Shown here one piece after another: positions 23,158 to 25,359 of a stretch of DNA of 25,359 nucleotides. The notes beneath the pieces were generated by a model. The model did no database searches, was not told the origin of the DNA, and was given only the letters and a program-made list of their open reading frames with translations. The position numbers and the translations under genes were made by a program. Every line of letters begins with the position of its first letter. Position 1 is the stretch's first letter. Source of the DNA: JANOXC01 sp031418215 (GTDB taxonomy: Bacteria > Bacteroidota > Bacteroidia > AKYH767-A > OLB10). The DNA lies in assembly GCA_031418215.1 (NCBI GenBank), contig JANOXC010000060.1:1-25359 (forward strand). The letters are read 5' to 3'.

Positions 23158-23607
23158 ATGAAAAAAATCCTCTTTACTTTACTGTCAATTTTCGCATTTT
23201 CCGCTATATCCATTGCGCAGGAATTTAAAGTAATAACAATCATTGAGTCCATCGTTCCTGCAGGATTGGGCCGTTCGCGAATTATCGAAAGCAAGGGTTC
23301 AATAGACATTTCCTCCATATCAACCGATAGAGAAGAAGGTAAATCAAAACAAGGTGATGTGAAACGTAGTGATCTCAAAAAAGAAGGTGAAGATCTGAAG
23401 GAGACCAAATTGCTTAACTTCTACTCTTTAGGTGGTATTAATTTTGGAAACATTGCGTCAAACGATGCTATCATTGAGGCGAAAATGATGGAAGTGACAA
23501 AAGCCGGATGGAAGATTCAATATATTACAAGTGCGGTTGAGTCTGATGGAGGATCAAATGATGGCAATGGCATTTTCATTACAAGAATGTTTTTCACCAA
23601 AGATTAA
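23158..23607 (+). CDS. Small secreted protein of unknown function
   Basis: The product is 149 residues. Residues 1-20 (MKKILFTLLSIFAFSAISIA) are a clear signal peptide, with likely cleavage before QEFKV. No cysteine lipobox is present, so the mature protein is periplasmic or exported. The mature part starts VITIIESIVPAGLGRSRII, then a charged, Lys/Asp/Glu-rich stretch (about 60-82), and ends with a beta-like WKIQYITSAVESDGGSNDG and IFITRMFF. I do not recognise the family with confidence. The position after the alpha-oxoamine synthase and before a convergent response regulator does not define a role. Confidence 0.7.
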   Translation: MKKILFTLLSIFAFSAISIAQEFKVITIIESIVPAGLGRSRIIESKGSIDISSISTDREEGKSKQGDVKRSDLKKEGEDLKETKLLNFYSLGGINFGNIASNDAIIEAKMMEVTKAGWKIQYITSAVESDGGSNDGNGIFITRMFFTKD

Positions 23608-23716
23608 TTTTCAATTGGGGTCTGCTGCTTTTTACTTTTTAAATAAACAAAAAGCTTTTTGAAATGGTGTATTATGTTGGTGCATTGAAAATTGCACACC
23701 TTCTTCAACACTCTAA

Positions 23717-24142
23717 CTAAAGCTCGCAAACTTGTAAATAGTCAATCAAGGTGCGGAAAGTAGCTTCAAATACCGAGAGATCTACCGGTTTTATTATGTA
23801 ACCAGCTACATTTAAAGCATGCGCTTGGGCCTTGTCATTTTCATCGCCGGAAGTAGTTAAAACAAAAGCAACCAGGTGTTTTAGCTCTTGATCAGCCCTC
23901 ATCTCCTTCAGAAACTCAATGCCATTCATTCTTGGCATATTAATGTCGAGTAAAACAACATTGGGGTAAGGCATTAATGGTGCTTTACCCTTTTGCCCCC
24001 TTAGCATATCGAGTGCTTCTTCACCATTCTGAGCCTGGTAAAGGGTTTTCACAACAGGAAATTTTTTTAGAACCCTTTGAACAACCATCCTGTCAATGCT
24101 ATCATCTTCAATATGTAGCAGGTGAATTTGTTTTTCGACCAT
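23717..24142 (-). CDS. Single-domain response regulator (CheY/Rcp1-like receiver)
   Basis: The product is 141 residues and is a receiver domain only. The acidic pocket is E12-D13-D14 (LHIEDDSID), the phosphoacceptor D66 (NVVLLDINMP), the switch T96/T97 (FVLTTSGD) and K118 (GYIIKPVD). The extended loop between helix and strand 3 (RGQKGKAPLMPYP) is typical of Rcp1-type regulators that pair with PAS or phytochrome histidine kinases. There is no DNA-binding output domain, so it should act by protein contact or phosphorelay. It is divergent from a PAS histidine kinase 144 bp away, its probable partner. Confidence 0.92.
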   Translation of the reverse strand: MVEKQIHLLHIEDDSIDRMVVQRVLKKFPVVKTLYQAQNGEEALDMLRGQKGKAPLMPYPNVVLLDINMPRMNGIEFLKEMRADQELKHLVAFVLTTSGDENDKAQAHALNVAGYIIKPVDLSVFEATFRTLIDYLQVCEL

Positions 24143-24205
24143 TGCAGTACGTTTTAGTAACCTTGTTAACTAAAATTCGTAGAAACTATAAGGGAAATCT
24201 GATTG

Positions 24206-24226
24206 CTCATTAATGAGGTAAATGTA
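24206..24226. promoter_or_regulatory. Palindrome and weak minus-strand -7 box in the divergent regulator/kinase region
   Basis: CTCATTAATGAG (24206-24217) is a perfect 12-bp palindrome. Next to it the minus strand reads TACATTTA (24219-24226), one base from TAnnTTTG, with TTG 21 nt further upstream. The site could be an operator overlapping the response-regulator promoter. Confidence 0.3.
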
Positions 24227-24286
24227 ATTAAAAAGCGAATTGAAAACCAAATTTTTATCAGCAAAAAGAATAAAATTCAATCCAAT

Positions 24287-25359
24287 ATGCTAAGGGATCT
24301 TTTCAACAACAGATACTACAATAGCATTGACGAAAACGATCTAATCGCCAAACAGCGATATAAACTTTTTCGCACCACTTCAATGGTTGGTTTTCTCGTC
24401 TGTCTACTGGTCACCGTTCAAACAGTTTCAATAGCGAACATTGCAAACGCTGCGGTTTACTCCATAATGATTACAGGTGTACTATACATAGTAAATTACA
24501 ACATGTTAATTCTACACCGTAATGAAAAAACTGCATACACAATACTTGCATTGCTGACGTTATTGCTATTGCACATGCAAACATATTATGCCGGCGGAAT
24601 TAGAGCGTCAGGTGTCTTTTATCTTTCAGGGCTTATCATGCTCGCATTTATGCTGCTTGGAAATCGCATTGGGTGGATGATTGCTTTTCTCTCTGCATTA
24701 CAAATTTGCTACTTCTACTACATCAGTACTTATTTTCCTTCAATGGTAAATTACATGATTGTTGGAGAAACAAAAGAAATGAAAGATCTTGATTTTCTTT
24801 TCACAGGTCTATTTTCAATTTTGATTATTAGTGCCCAAATCAGTTATCTGGAAAGCGGAAAAAACATTGTCATCGAAAGAATTACTCAATCTAGAAATGA
24901 GCTTAGAAATAAAAATAAAGAGTTGCGAAAGCTTTCAATCGTTGCTAGTAAAGCTGACAATGCCATAGCAATTACCGACAGTATTGGAACATTAGAATGG
25001 GTGAACGATGGTTTTACAAGGCTTACCGGATATAACTTAGAAGATGTAGTTGGTAAAGATTCAACAAAGATGTTTCAGGGAAATGATACCGATCGTTCCC
25101 TTTTTTCAGAAATGAAAAAAGCAATGGAAGAGAAACAGAATTTTTCAGCTGAGATACTTAAGTATCACAAGCAAGGAAATAAATTTTGGACACAAGTTAC
25201 GATGACGCCTATTACTTCCGATGAAGACAAAGAAACCAAGTTTATTTTCATCGAAAGTGATATCACTACGCGTAAAATTGCCGAAGTGAAAATGAAAGAG
25301 TACCTCTCCAATCTTGAAAAAACCAATGCCGAACTCGACAAATTTGCCTATGTCGTTTC
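24287..25359 (+). CDS. Six-TM PAS-domain sensor histidine kinase (3' truncated by window)
   Basis: The frame is open from the ATG at 24287 to the window edge (357 codons plus 2 nt). Residues 31-187 hold about six TM helices (e.g. MVGFLVCLLVTVQTVS, TILALLTLLLLHM, FLFTGLFSILIISAQ). A coiled coil follows at about 188-217 (SRNELRNKNKELRKL), then a PAS domain at about 218-330 (NAIAITDSIGTLEWVNDGF, TGYNLEDVVGKDS, MFQGNDTD, FIFIESDITTRK). The last residues, SNLEKTNAELDKFAYVV, are the usual lead-in to a HisKA domain (next expected SHDLK), so kinase and ATPase domains should lie just outside. PAS resembles LOV but has Ser/Thr where the photoactive Cys would be. It is divergent from the single-domain receiver gene. 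Confidence 0.85.
   Translation, partial: MLRDLFNNRYYNSIDENDLIAKQRYKLFRTTSMVGFLVCLLVTVQTVSIANIANAAVYSIMITGVLYIVNYNMLILHRNEKTAYTILALLTLLLLHMQTYYAGGIRASGVFYLSGLIMLAFMLLGNRIGWMIAFLSALQICYFYYISTYFPSMVNYMIVGETKEMKDLDFLFTGLFSILIISAQISYLESGKNIVIERITQSRNELRNKNKELRKLSIVASKADNAIAITDSIGTLEWVNDGFTRLTGYNLEDVVGKDSTKMFQGNDTDRSLFSEMKKAMEEKQNFSAEILKYHKQGNKFWTQVTMTPITSDEDKETKFIFIESDITTRKIAEVKMKEYLSNLEKTNAELDKFAYVV

Noticed and set aside
23648..23661. CAAAAAGCTTTTTG palindrome between the convergent small secreted protein and receiver genes
   Set aside because: It has no loop and only a 7-bp A/T-rich stem, so it is not a credible terminator on its own.

Overview
The window comes from a member of the Bacteroidota, most likely a Chitinophagales/Sphingobacteriia-type organism. 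The evidence is a secreted protein with a type IX secretion (T9SS) C-terminal sorting domain, the Bacteroidota-specific DUF2851/PspC-like gene pair, a two-domain-type NadE, starts without Shine-Dalgarno sequences, and several good matches to the Bacteroidota promoter (TTTG, about 19 nt, TAnnTTTG). Most of it is chromosomal housekeeping sequence. I see no tRNA, rRNA, CRISPR array, transposase or phage gene.

Layout. 1-2828: the 3' end of nadE, a small lipoprotein gene on the minus strand, then a secreted cyclophilin and pheS. 2965-4386: an alkaline-phosphatase-superfamily protein with an altered metal site. 4387-6530: a repeat-rich stretch holding a strong terminator, two imperfect inverted-repeat elements, two short heptamer tracts and one T9SS-exported protein gene. 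6531-12208 (minus): the complete rod-shape operon mreB-mreC-mreD-mrdA(PBP2)-rodA, with overlapping stops and starts from mreC onward. 12636-14134 (minus): PspC-like and DUF2851 proteins, translationally coupled. 14333-19226 (plus): pyrG, yidC and hppD, each with its own TAnnTTTG promoter. 19467-23607 (plus): a membrane-anchored or secreted BNR-associated beta-rich protein, an alpha-oxoamine synthase and a small secreted protein. 23717-25359: a single-domain response regulator divergent from a six-TM PAS histidine kinase that runs off the window.

How the genes work together. MreB filaments, MreC, MreD, PBP2 and RodA form the elongasome for lateral wall growth. YidC inserts membrane proteins. 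PyrG, NadE and PheS supply CTP, NAD and charged tRNA. HppD starts homogentisate formation from tyrosine. The alpha-oxoamine synthase near a six-TM sensor kinase and a receiver protein recalls the Cqs/Lqs alpha-hydroxyketone signalling layout; this is only a hypothesis.

The most unusual signal is non-coding. Five genes are followed, from the stop codon or within a few bases of it, by short tracts of strictly periodic 7-mers or 8-mers. Two of these tracts share a 14-mer, one is a chimera of two heptamer families, and one is an 80-bp octamer array that folds back on itself.
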